A stretch of DNA of 64,000 nt from Providencia sp. R33 (GTDB taxonomy: Bacteria; Pseudomonadota; Gammaproteobacteria; Enterobacterales; Enterobacteriaceae): positions 1,488,001 to 1,552,000 of the forward strand of contig NZ_CP072453.1 in NCBI RefSeq assembly GCF_019343475.1, in the 5' to 3' direction. The notes under the pieces are model-generated. The model saw only the letters and a program-made list of their open reading frames with translations, was not told where the DNA came from and searched no databases. The translations under genes and the position numbers were made by a program. The number at the start of each line of letters is the position of its first letter. Positions within the stretch are counted from its first letter, which is position 1. Positions 45,309-52,832 of this stretch are shown piece by piece.

Positions 45309-45697
45309 GTCACATCCCTAAAAGTTTTTATATAACAAATTCTTACCATTTTATTTTTATCGTCACAATTCGATTATTCTTAATCATTTTTATTTAAGAT
45401 AACTCCCTTTAATTATGTATAACTTTTAATTTCATTCATTCCAATTTTTACAATTTCTTTCACTGAAAAATTCGCTTTTATTAAATAAATACGTGGGAAA
45501 TTACAAAGAAAAAATATTAGTGTTCAACATCACAGCTAACAATCCACAAAACCTTAACTGCAAATTGTTCTGCATTTTTTCTCATATTCCCCCCAATATA
45601 TTGATGTTTTTTTCTTCAAAAACAGATTGACTATACATATAGTATAATATTAGACTAAAAATCTAATAAATGCGTTTTTGTAAAATTAGAGGTTGCT
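45309..45697. promoter_or_regulatory. Divergent promoter region yehI / ridA
   Basis: This 389-bp AT-rich gap has no convincing gene. It must contain promoters of both the yeh-type operon and the ridA module. Two palindromes lie close to ridA, at 45630-45643 and 45649-45667. Confidence 0.55.
45630..45667. promoter_or_regulatory. Two palindromes upstream of ridA module
   Basis: ACTATACATATAGT (45630-45643, perfect 6-bp arms) and ATTAGACTAAAAATCTAAT (45649-45667, perfect 6-bp arms, 7-base centre) lie 30-70 bp upstream of the ridA ATG, overlapping where a promoter should be. They are candidate operators for the YheO-like regulator two genes downstream. Confidence 0.45.
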
Positions 45698-46087
45698 ATG
45701 AGCCAATCAATTCAATATATCAATGCCCCTACACTGATCCCGCCACGAGGCCACTATTCTCATTGTGTTAACGCTAATGGATTTGTGTTTATTTCGGGTC
45801 AATTACCCGTCAATGCTTCAGGGCAAGCAATCACTGACGCCCCCTTTAACGTTCAGGCTGAATTAGTATTAAAAAACCTTGATGCTTGCTTGTCAGCCGC
45901 CAATCTGACAAAAGCAAACTTAGTTCAAGTGCGTGTTTATATAGCAGATATGAATGATTGGCAGGAATTTAATCAAATTTATGCAGCATGGATAGGCGAT
46001 TTTCGCCCTGCTCGCGCTGTTGCAGGTGTTTCAGAGCTTCATTTTAATGCCGCGCTCGAAATTGAAGCAACTGCGGTTTTAGGCTAA
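45698..46087 (+). CDS. RidA family enamine/imine deaminase
   Basis: This 129-residue protein is a member of the RidA (YjgF/YER057c/UK114) family, which hydrolyses reactive enamine and imine intermediates released by PLP-dependent dehydratases. The NGFVFISGQLPVNASGQ block and the conserved catalytic Arg in RPARAVAGVSELHFNAALEIE are present. The next gene encodes exactly such a dehydratase, which gives this copy a clear pathway-specific job. ATG 45698 follows GAGG. Confidence 0.9.
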   Translation: MSQSIQYINAPTLIPPRGHYSHCVNANGFVFISGQLPVNASGQAITDAPFNVQAELVLKNLDACLSAANLTKANLVQVRVYIADMNDWQEFNQIYAAWIGDFRPARAVAGVSELHFNAALEIEATAVLG

Positions 46088-46114
46088 TTTAAAAAATTCA
46101 AAAGAGGTATAAAC

Positions 46115-47083
46115 ATGACAGGTTTAACTTTACCCACTTATCAAGATGTTGAAGCAGCAGCTAAGCGCATTGCGGGTTTTGCACACAAAACCCCAGTACT
46201 CACCTCAACAACGGCCAACAAAGAATTCGGTGGTGAGCTATTTTTCAAATGTGAAAACTTCCAACGTATGGGCGCATTTAAATTTCGCGGTGCTTTCAAT
46301 GCCCTGTCCCAATTTACACCAGAGCAAAAAAAAGCGGGAGTCATCGCCTTTTCTTCGGGCAACCACGCTCAAGGGGTTGCACTTGCAGCGCAACTACTGA
46401 ATATTCCTGCAACCATTTTAATGCCAAATGATGCCCCAGCTGTCAAAGTTGCAGCAACACAGGGTTATGGAGCGACTGTTGTCCGTTTTGATAGATATAC
46501 ACAAGACCGGGAAGCGTTATGCAAGCAACTCGCAGAACAACAGGGGTTAACCCTTATTCCACCTTATGACCACCCTCATATCATTACAGGGCAAGGTACC
46601 TCTGCCATGGAACTGTTCCAAGAGGTGGGTGAATTGGATGCCTTATTTGTTTGCTTAGGCGGTGGTGGCTTGACCTCTGGCTGTGCACTTGCAGCTCGCC
46701 AGCTCTCCCCTAACTGTAAAGTCTACGGTGTTGAGCCATTGGCAGGTAATGATGCTCAGCAATCTTTCCGCCAAGGTAAAATTGTCCATATCGATACCCC
46801 TAAAACTATCGCTGATGGTGCGCAGACGCAACATTTGGGGCAATACACATTTGAAATCATTAAAAATAATGTTGATGATATTTTCACTGTTACCGATGAG
46901 CAGCTCATTGACAGAATGAAATTTTACGCAGAGCGCATGAAGATGGTTGTTGAACCAACAGGTTGCCTCTCTTTCGCGGCAGCACTCGCGCAAAAAGCAC
47001 AGTTTCAGGGAAAACGCGTCGGTATAATCGTCAGTGGTGGTAATGTTGACATTAATCGGTTTGCTGAATTAGTTTCACAGTAA
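46115..47083 (+). CDS. PLP-dependent serine/threonine- or hydroxyaspartate-type ammonia-lyase
   Basis: This 322-residue fold-type II PLP enzyme has the Schiff-base Lys in GAFKFRGAFNAL (about residue 52), the NH-binding loop SSGNHAQGVALAA, and the glycine loop CLGGGGLTSGCALAA. At this length it lacks the C-terminal ACT regulatory domain of biosynthetic threonine deaminase (IlvA). It resembles threo-3-hydroxyaspartate ammonia-lyase and serine racemase type enzymes. The pairing with RidA and a YheO/DauR-like regulator favours catabolism of a hydroxy amino acid such as 3-hydroxyaspartate, but threonine or serine remain possible. Confidence 0.85.
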   Translation: MTGLTLPTYQDVEAAAKRIAGFAHKTPVLTSTTANKEFGGELFFKCENFQRMGAFKFRGAFNALSQFTPEQKKAGVIAFSSGNHAQGVALAAQLLNIPATILMPNDAPAVKVAATQGYGATVVRFDRYTQDREALCKQLAEQQGLTLIPPYDHPHIITGQGTSAMELFQEVGELDALFVCLGGGGLTSGCALAARQLSPNCKVYGVEPLAGNDAQQSFRQGKIVHIDTPKTIADGAQTQHLGQYTFEIIKNNVDDIFTVTDEQLIDRMKFYAERMKMVVEPTGCLSFAAALAQKAQFQGKRVGIIVSGGNVDINRFAELVSQ

Positions 47084-47162
47084 CTCTCCGTCCTTTATCT
47101 ATTAGCGAGGTAAAAAATAGGTTAAAATTAATAGATTAACGCTTTTAGATAAGGGGGGGTTT

Positions 47163-47786
47163 ATGTCCGACACCAATGAAAACACATTACTGGCGCAAAT
47201 CGACACAATAGCGAAAGGGCTCAGCGAAACTTTTGCGCCATTTTGTGAAGTTGTTGTTCATGACTTAAAAAACCCTGAGCATTCAATTTTATCGATTCAT
47301 AATAATTTGTCTGGTCGCCAAGTGGGTGAGCCGACAACTGAGTTGGGCTTAGCGCGTATTGAATCTGCTGATTTTCCAAGTATTGTTGCTAACTATACCA
47401 ATCAATTTTCTGATGGTCGCCCAGTAAAAAGCACATCTATTGGGATCAAAAATGACAGTGGTGAATATGTTGCTGCCTTGTGCCTAAATTTAGATATGAC
47501 TTTATTTCGGGGCATGCAAAGTGTGTTGTCGCAATTTACCGAGGTTGGAAATAGCCCAATTAAAGAGCATATTGAGCCCAACGGGTCTGAAGCTATTCGC
47601 CATAGAATCGATCAATATGCCGCGACACTCGCTGCAACTCCGCGGACACTAAAAGCAGATGAGAGAAAAAACCTCATTGAAATTTTACGTAGCGAAGGCT
47701 TACTTGACGTAAAAAAATCAATGGAAACTGTTGCACAACACCTCGGTGTATCACGTGCTTCTGTGTATCTGTATGCCAAAAAATAA
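47163..47786 (+). CDS. YheO/DauR-like regulator (PAS + HTH)
   Basis: This 207-residue protein has an N-terminal YheO-type PAS domain (FAPFCEVVVHDLKNPEHSIL ... GEYVAALCLNLDMTLF, about residues 20-120) and a C-terminal helix-turn-helix ending METVAQHLGVSRASVYLYAK. The family includes DauR, which controls D-amino-acid catabolism. Being third after ridA and the ammonia-lyase, it is likely the pathway's own regulator; its sites may be the palindromes in front of ridA. Start is preceded by AAGGGGGGG. Confidence 0.88.
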   Translation: MSDTNENTLLAQIDTIAKGLSETFAPFCEVVVHDLKNPEHSILSIHNNLSGRQVGEPTTELGLARIESADFPSIVANYTNQFSDGRPVKSTSIGIKNDSGEYVAALCLNLDMTLFRGMQSVLSQFTEVGNSPIKEHIEPNGSEAIRHRIDQYAATLAATPRTLKADERKNLIEILRSEGLLDVKKSMETVAQHLGVSRASVYLYAKK

Positions 47787-47806
47787 AGTTATTTATTGTT
47801 CGTAAG

Positions 47807-48343
47807 TTAACTATTTGCGCGTTTTAAAATGGTTTTAATACTAATTGGGAAAAAATCATTCACATCAACGCCAACATTAATCGCACGAGGCCCTAAAATA
47901 TCTAGACGCTTACGTTGCTCTGGGTCTTTACCTGAATTATGTACATGGCCATATAAGTGTATCGCATCACGAAAAAAACCTTGCCATTCTAAAATAGGAT
48001 AATGAAATAAAACAATTTTTTGCTTTTGGTAATCCAATTCATAATAGCTTCTTACCCATTCAAACAGTGATGCATCAAACTCAGGATCATCTAAAAACTT
48101 GTCATGGTTACCACGAATAAGGTATTTTTTGCCTGATAACCTGCGCAAAATTTTATTCGCATCTGAGCCATTACCTTTATATAAAAAATCCCCCAAGATG
48201 TAGATTTCATCATGGTCTGTCACATAAGCATTCCAATTATGGATAAGTGTATCATTCATATGGCTGGTACTTTTAAACGGGCGATCACAGAGGTTGATAA
48301 TGTTAGAATGGCAAAAATGGGTATCTGAAATAAAGTAAATCAT
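47807..48343 (-). CDS. Calcineurin-like metallophosphoesterase
   Basis: This 178-residue protein has the whole dinuclear-metal motif set in order: SDTHFCHSNII (D-x-H), GDFLYKG (GD), RGNHDKF (GNHD), LFHYPI and YGHVHNSG (GHxH). The compact size and the DTHFCHSNI start fit the small phosphoesterase family found in phages and bacteria, possibly acting on nucleotides or phosphodiesters. It converges on the YheO-like gene. Substrate unknown. Confidence 0.9.
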   Translation of the reverse strand: MIYFISDTHFCHSNIINLCDRPFKSTSHMNDTLIHNWNAYVTDHDEIYILGDFLYKGNGSDANKILRRLSGKKYLIRGNHDKFLDDPEFDASLFEWVRSYYELDYQKQKIVLFHYPILEWQGFFRDAIHLYGHVHNSGKDPEQRKRLDILGPRAINVGVDVNDFFPISIKTILKRANS

Positions 48344-48454
48344 ATAAAACCTAAAAATCTCTTGTTAAAAAATATATTTAAGCAACGAATTGCTTGATAG
48401 CTATCATATCCCAATGATTTTTAATTGCTTTACGGAATAGGCTGAAAAATCACC

Positions 48455-49399
48455 TTATTGGCTCTTATTTTCATCCCAAATAGCACACCCTTGCCAATGT
48501 TCATCAAAAAGCTGTAAGAATTGGCGCACTTTCGGTGGCAAATAACGTTTTGTTGGGTATAACGCACAGATTGGTGCCTCTAGCTTCGAAAACTCAGTTA
48601 AAATGGGGATCAAATTTTCTTGTGCGATGTGCTCCCCCACCAAGAATGCACCCAACTGGCAAATACCATGCCCCTGTAATACCGCATTTAAAATAGCTTC
48701 AGTATCATTCAGCACAAGCCGCCCTTTTGGCATATAATTTTGTACCGCTGAGCCCGATTTAAATTGCCAAGGCACATTCAAACCGCGGTGGCGAAAAATC
48801 AATGTATTGTGTTGCTCCAGCGCTTGCAACGTTGTTGGGTAACCAAATTTCTGAAGATATTGTCGTGAAGCGCAAGTAATGAAACGGTGTGGTGCGAGCA
48901 CTTTGCGAACCAAGCGATTATCATCATTACCGCCGATACGAATAGCAATATCAAAACCGTCTTTGACGATATCGCAGTAATCATCAGAAAAATCAACGTC
49001 GACCTCAACCTCTGGCCAACGTGCTAAATAATCATGCACAAGAGGCATAATGAAGCGTTTACCAAAAACCACAGGAACCGTAATTCTTAATAAACCTCTC
49101 GGCTGTTGCTGCCCTTGGCTGAGAATGTTTTCGACATTTTCAATTTCTTGTAAGATTTTTAGTGCAGATCCATAAACAAGCTGCCCATCATCACTTAAAT
49201 GAATACTTCTCGTTGTTCTATTAAATAAACGCGTCTGTAAACGACTTTCTAAGCGAGCAATACATTTGCCAACCGCAGAGCGCGATAACGCGAGCCGTTC
49301 TGCCGATTGTGTAAAGCTACAGGTTTCCACAACATCAACAAATACTTTTAAATCAAGCAAGTTATCTATTGATGATGACGTTTTATTAACCACGTTCAA
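48455..49399 (-). CDS. LysR family transcriptional regulator
   Basis: This 314-residue protein has an N-terminal winged helix (residues about 15-72: CSFTQSAERLALSRSAVGKCIARLESRLQTRLF) and a C-terminal substrate-binding domain (GLLRITVPVVFGKRF onwards). It is divergent from an MFS transporter with an 88-bp gap, so it probably regulates that transporter. The coinducer is unknown; the overall similarity is to the CrgA-like group of LysR regulators. Confidence 0.88.
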   Translation of the reverse strand: MNVVNKTSSSIDNLLDLKVFVDVVETCSFTQSAERLALSRSAVGKCIARLESRLQTRLFNRTTRSIHLSDDGQLVYGSALKILQEIENVENILSQGQQQPRGLLRITVPVVFGKRFIMPLVHDYLARWPEVEVDVDFSDDYCDIVKDGFDIAIRIGGNDDNRLVRKVLAPHRFITCASRQYLQKFGYPTTLQALEQHNTLIFRHRGLNVPWQFKSGSAVQNYMPKGRLVLNDTEAILNAVLQGHGICQLGAFLVGEHIAQENLIPILTEFSKLEAPICALYPTKRYLPPKVRQFLQLFDEHWQGCAIWDENKSQ

Positions 49400-49487
49400 T
49401 CCCCAATGTTAATCCAAATAGGTTGTTTATCTTATATATCGTCCCCTATAAGCTTTTTCAACTCATTATTTTATCGGTAGGAACACC

Positions 49488-50675
49488 ATGTCACTTAATT
49501 CTGTTGAAAATGCATCATCGGTTCATCCACTTCGCTCATGGATGGCCGTTATTTCCCTTGCCCTAGCAACCTTTATTGTTGTCACTACGGAAATGCTCCC
49601 TGTCGGCTTGCTGACACCAATTTCAGAACAGTTCTCTGTTTCCGTAGGGTTAAGCGGTTTATTAATGGCTTTACCCGCGATCGTCGCTGCGCTCAGCTCC
49701 CCTTTCATTATTTTGTTTGCTAAGCAGATAGACCGAAAGTTTCTGCTCATCTTTGGCGCTAGCTTACTGATGGTGTGTAATTTTGTAGCCGCTGCTACAC
49801 CCTATTTTTGGTTACTATTTGCCAGTCGAGTACTTGTTGGAGTCTGTATTGGTATTATTTGGGTTATTGCTGGTGGGATTGCCCCTCGTTTAGTGAACAA
49901 ACAGCATATTAGTTTTGCCACGTCACTGATTTTTGGTGGTGTCGCGGCCGCATCCGTTATGGGGGTCCCACTCGGCGTTTTTATGGGTGGTATATGGAAC
50001 TGGCGTAGCGCATTTATCTTTATGGGGGTTTTATCATTTATTTTAATTTTATTAATGGCTATTTATTTACCTAAACTCCCCACAAATTCAGCAGCAGTAA
50101 AAGCAGCCTTTACGCAACAACTAAAACGCCCGATTATCACCGCTAACCTGCTAATCACGCTGTTATTAGTCTCTGGTCACTTTATGGTGTTCACCTATAT
50201 TCGCCCATTATTAATTGCACATTTTAATTTAGACAGTAATCAAATCAGTTTTGCCCTGCTTATTTATGGCATTGCAGGGATTCTAGGTAATTTTATCTTT
50301 GGAATGGCCTCTAGCCGAAATATCAAACTTTCCATTTTTTGGATAATTAGCTTAATTATCATTAGTCTAGTCTTATTCGCATATTTGCCATTAAACATTT
50401 TTGGGGGCTATTTTGTCATCACACTTTGGGGCGTGGCGTACGGCGGAGTATCTGTTTCATTAATGAATTGGATGATCGGATATAGCATTTCACAAATTGA
50501 GATAACAAGCGCCTTATATATCGCATTCTTCAATGGCGGAATAGCGTTAGGATCAGCCTTGGGCAGCCTTATTGTTTTTGCCTATTCACTCAATATGAGT
50601 TTACTTATTGCCTTGGTTTTGCTGACTTTTTCACTTATCGTGCTGGTATTTAGCCGATTTATACCGGCTAGATAA
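49488..50675 (+). CDS. MFS transporter, DHA1 (YdhP/SotB-like)
   Basis: This 395-residue protein has twelve hydrophobic segments. The N-terminal block FIVVTTEMLPVGLLTPI with FAKQIDRKFLLIFGA (motif A loop) is typical of the DHA1 sugar/drug efflux group. It is divergent from the LysR gene. Substrate unknown. The start has a GGTAGGA-like ribosome site. Confidence 0.88.
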   Translation: MSLNSVENASSVHPLRSWMAVISLALATFIVVTTEMLPVGLLTPISEQFSVSVGLSGLLMALPAIVAALSSPFIILFAKQIDRKFLLIFGASLLMVCNFVAAATPYFWLLFASRVLVGVCIGIIWVIAGGIAPRLVNKQHISFATSLIFGGVAAASVMGVPLGVFMGGIWNWRSAFIFMGVLSFILILLMAIYLPKLPTNSAAVKAAFTQQLKRPIITANLLITLLLVSGHFMVFTYIRPLLIAHFNLDSNQISFALLIYGIAGILGNFIFGMASSRNIKLSIFWIISLIIISLVLFAYLPLNIFGGYFVITLWGVAYGGVSVSLMNWMIGYSISQIEITSALYIAFFNGGIALGSALGSLIVFAYSLNMSLLIALVLLTFSLIVLVFSRFIPAR

Positions 50676-50812
50676 TAAACTGTGTTATTTTCTGTAGAAT
50701 AATAGCTATGTCGCTAAAATTTTTTCTTGGCAACCTTTACGCATTTTTGGGGCTCGTATTTGCTACACTGTGGCGGCATAAATAGCACAACACTCAATTC
50801 AATGGAAAAAAA

Positions 50813-51703
50813 ATGACAACCAAGCAACCTATTTCACTTTTTTATGATTCATTTGGTACTCCAGAGAACCCTGCCGTTGTATTAGTCCCCGGCCTGGGCG
50901 GTCACAACATTAGTTGGACAACCGATTTTTGCCAACAAATCGCCGATGAGGGTTTTTATATCATTCGGATTGATAACCGTGATGCAGGTCTATCTCCTCA
51001 TATGGATCATTTTCCGCCAATTAACCTAGGGGAATTGATTCAAAAAATGCAAACAGGCCAACCATTCGATATTGCATATACCTTATTCGATATGGTAGAT
51101 GACATTGTGCGTTTATTAGAGAGCTTATCAATTGATAAGACACATATTATTGGCCGTTCAATGGGCGGAATGATTGCCCAATTATTTGCTGCGAAATACC
51201 CTGAACACACATTAACACTGTGCCCAATTATGTCTTCAACAGGAAACCCAAATTTACCGCAAAGTGCCCCTGATGTAATGCAAATGTTGATGAGTTCAGG
51301 TGCAAATCCCAATGAAGATTTCGAGGGTTATTTGGCTGGGCAACTTGCGTTTTATCGCCGTATTAGCTCAAGTTGTTGCCCATTTGATGAAGCCTATTAC
51401 CGCGATTATGTACAGCAAGCGCTTTCGCGAAATTATTCACCAGAAGGCACCAAACGCCAAATTGTAGCGGTTGCGGTGACTGGGGATATGCGACCATATC
51501 TGAGTCAAATTAATGTTCCAACATTGGTTATTCATGGCTCAATTGACCCGTTATTCCCTGTTGAAGCGGGCCAAGATATTGCAAATAGTATCTCAAACGC
51601 AAAAATAGCCATTATCGAAGGAATGGGACATGAAACGCCCCCTGCCATTAACCCGCAGGTTGCAAAATTAGTGATTGAAAATTTAAATTCAGTCAGTAAC
51701 TAA
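50813..51703 (+). CDS. Alpha/beta hydrolase
   Basis: This 296-residue alpha/beta-hydrolase has a nucleophile elbow GRSMGGM (Ser near residue 119), an oxyanion-hole segment VLVPGLGGHNISW, an acid residue in HGSIDPLFP and a catalytic His in GMGHETPP. No signal peptide is seen, so it should be cytoplasmic. It resembles the broad group of esterase/epoxide-hydrolase-like enzymes; the substrate is not predictable. A terminator follows directly. Confidence 0.87.
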   Translation: MTTKQPISLFYDSFGTPENPAVVLVPGLGGHNISWTTDFCQQIADEGFYIIRIDNRDAGLSPHMDHFPPINLGELIQKMQTGQPFDIAYTLFDMVDDIVRLLESLSIDKTHIIGRSMGGMIAQLFAAKYPEHTLTLCPIMSSTGNPNLPQSAPDVMQMLMSSGANPNEDFEGYLAGQLAFYRRISSSCCPFDEAYYRDYVQQALSRNYSPEGTKRQIVAVAVTGDMRPYLSQINVPTLVIHGSIDPLFPVEAGQDIANSISNAKIAIIEGMGHETPPAINPQVAKLVIENLNSVSN

Positions 51704-51706
51704 CTG

Positions 51707-51736
51707 AAAAAGGTGCTCTTGATAGCACCTTTTTTT
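51707..51736. terminator. Bidirectional terminator between hydrolase and ferredoxin genes
   Basis: AAAAAGGTGCT (51707-51717) and AGCACCTTTTTTT (51724-51736) form an 11-bp stem with a six-base loop and flanking A/T runs. It serves both convergent genes and abuts the ferredoxin gene stop. Confidence 0.9.
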
Positions 51737-52621
51737 CTATAACCACCCTTGTTTTTTATGCTGTGAGCATATTGGGCAGGTTTGCACGTTCTCTTTCCAA
51801 GAAAAAAACGGTAAATGGCAGGTGTGGCATTTTGCATCATAGTAGTGAAATACTGTCGGTTCACTATGTTTGGCTGTGTGCGCATGAACTTGAATTGATT
51901 CTGGAAAACACACTACTTGGCAACTCATGCACCCCGTACAACGCTTTTCATCTAAAACAAACTGATTATCACCAATTTGTATCGCATTTTCATCACATAC
52001 TTTCGCGCATGCTCCACACAAAATACAGCTTTCGCTATCGAGTGCAATCCGAAACCAACTGTCTTCTGGGTAGAATTGTTTCCGAGCATTAAGCCCTGTT
52101 TTTACCTGCCCTTTATCCAGTGGTTTTTGATCTAACTTTTGGCGAAATAGCATCATGCGGCGCCCACTATCAACCGCAGGAGGTTGTTCGATCCGCAGCT
52201 GCCAGACAGGCTCTTGCAGTGTTTTTAATTTGAGGTTAAGTGCCGCTAAGGTGGGTAGCCATTTATCAACCAATGGCTCCGCAATTTGAATACCTCGAAT
52301 TTGATATTGTTTATGCCAAACAATAAGTTCTTCCGTCGTTGCAACAGGTTCATCATGGTGAACCACTAAGTAATTCTGTTGATAGGTGCGTTCGTGAGGC
52401 GATATATTTTCAATTGCATCAACAGGGCAAGAAAAAAGACAGTTGCCACATTGGAAACAAAGTTCATTATCAATTTTGGCGTCCATGTGACTAAAGGAGA
52501 TAGCATTTACTGGGCAACTGTCCGCACAGTTATCACAAATACTGTTTTTAAGACGCTTTCTCACACAACTGCTATTAATTATGGGTTCAGGAGGAAGCTC
52601 TAGACTCATAAAACGTTTCAT
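51737..52621 (-). CDS. Multi-cluster 4Fe-4S ferredoxin with C-terminal zinc ribbon
   Basis: This 294-residue cytoplasmic protein carries four cysteine sets for iron-sulfur clusters: CDNCADSCPVNAI (first, whose leading Cys is displaced upstream), CFQCGNCLFSCPVDAI, and, after a 100-residue spacer, CILCGACAKVCDENAI and CTGCMSCQVVCFPESI. It ends in a CHTC ... CPIC zinc-ribbon-like motif. It looks like a soluble electron carrier with a dedicated partner, but no oxidoreductase gene is adjacent. ATG 52621 follows AGGAGGG at 7 bases; GTG 52624 is an alternative. Confidence 0.85.
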   Translation of the reverse strand: MKRFMSLELPPEPIINSSCVRKRLKNSICDNCADSCPVNAISFSHMDAKIDNELCFQCGNCLFSCPVDAIENISPHERTYQQNYLVVHHDEPVATTEELIVWHKQYQIRGIQIAEPLVDKWLPTLAALNLKLKTLQEPVWQLRIEQPPAVDSGRRMMLFRQKLDQKPLDKGQVKTGLNARKQFYPEDSWFRIALDSESCILCGACAKVCDENAIQIGDNQFVLDEKRCTGCMSCQVVCFPESIQVHAHTAKHSEPTVFHYYDAKCHTCHLPFFSWKENVQTCPICSQHKKQGWL

Positions 52622-52832
52622 CACTTAGCCCTCCTTACATGGCAAACAATGATCGTAAAAATGCATGCACTAAATTCATGGGAAATTTTAGCATTAAATA
52701 GACAGTAAGTTTACTGCAACTTGCTGTCTATAAAGATGATTTAAACCAAACAATATCTTCAAAAACCGTAAAATGTTTATTGCGGATATTCACGGTTAGT
52801 ACAATAGTTCATGTAGATTCTAAGTTTGCAAA

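Noticed and set aside
45627..45650. TTGACT and TATAAT near ridA as a promoter pair
   Set aside because: The spacing is only about 10 bases, far from the 17 expected; the region is better described by its palindromes.
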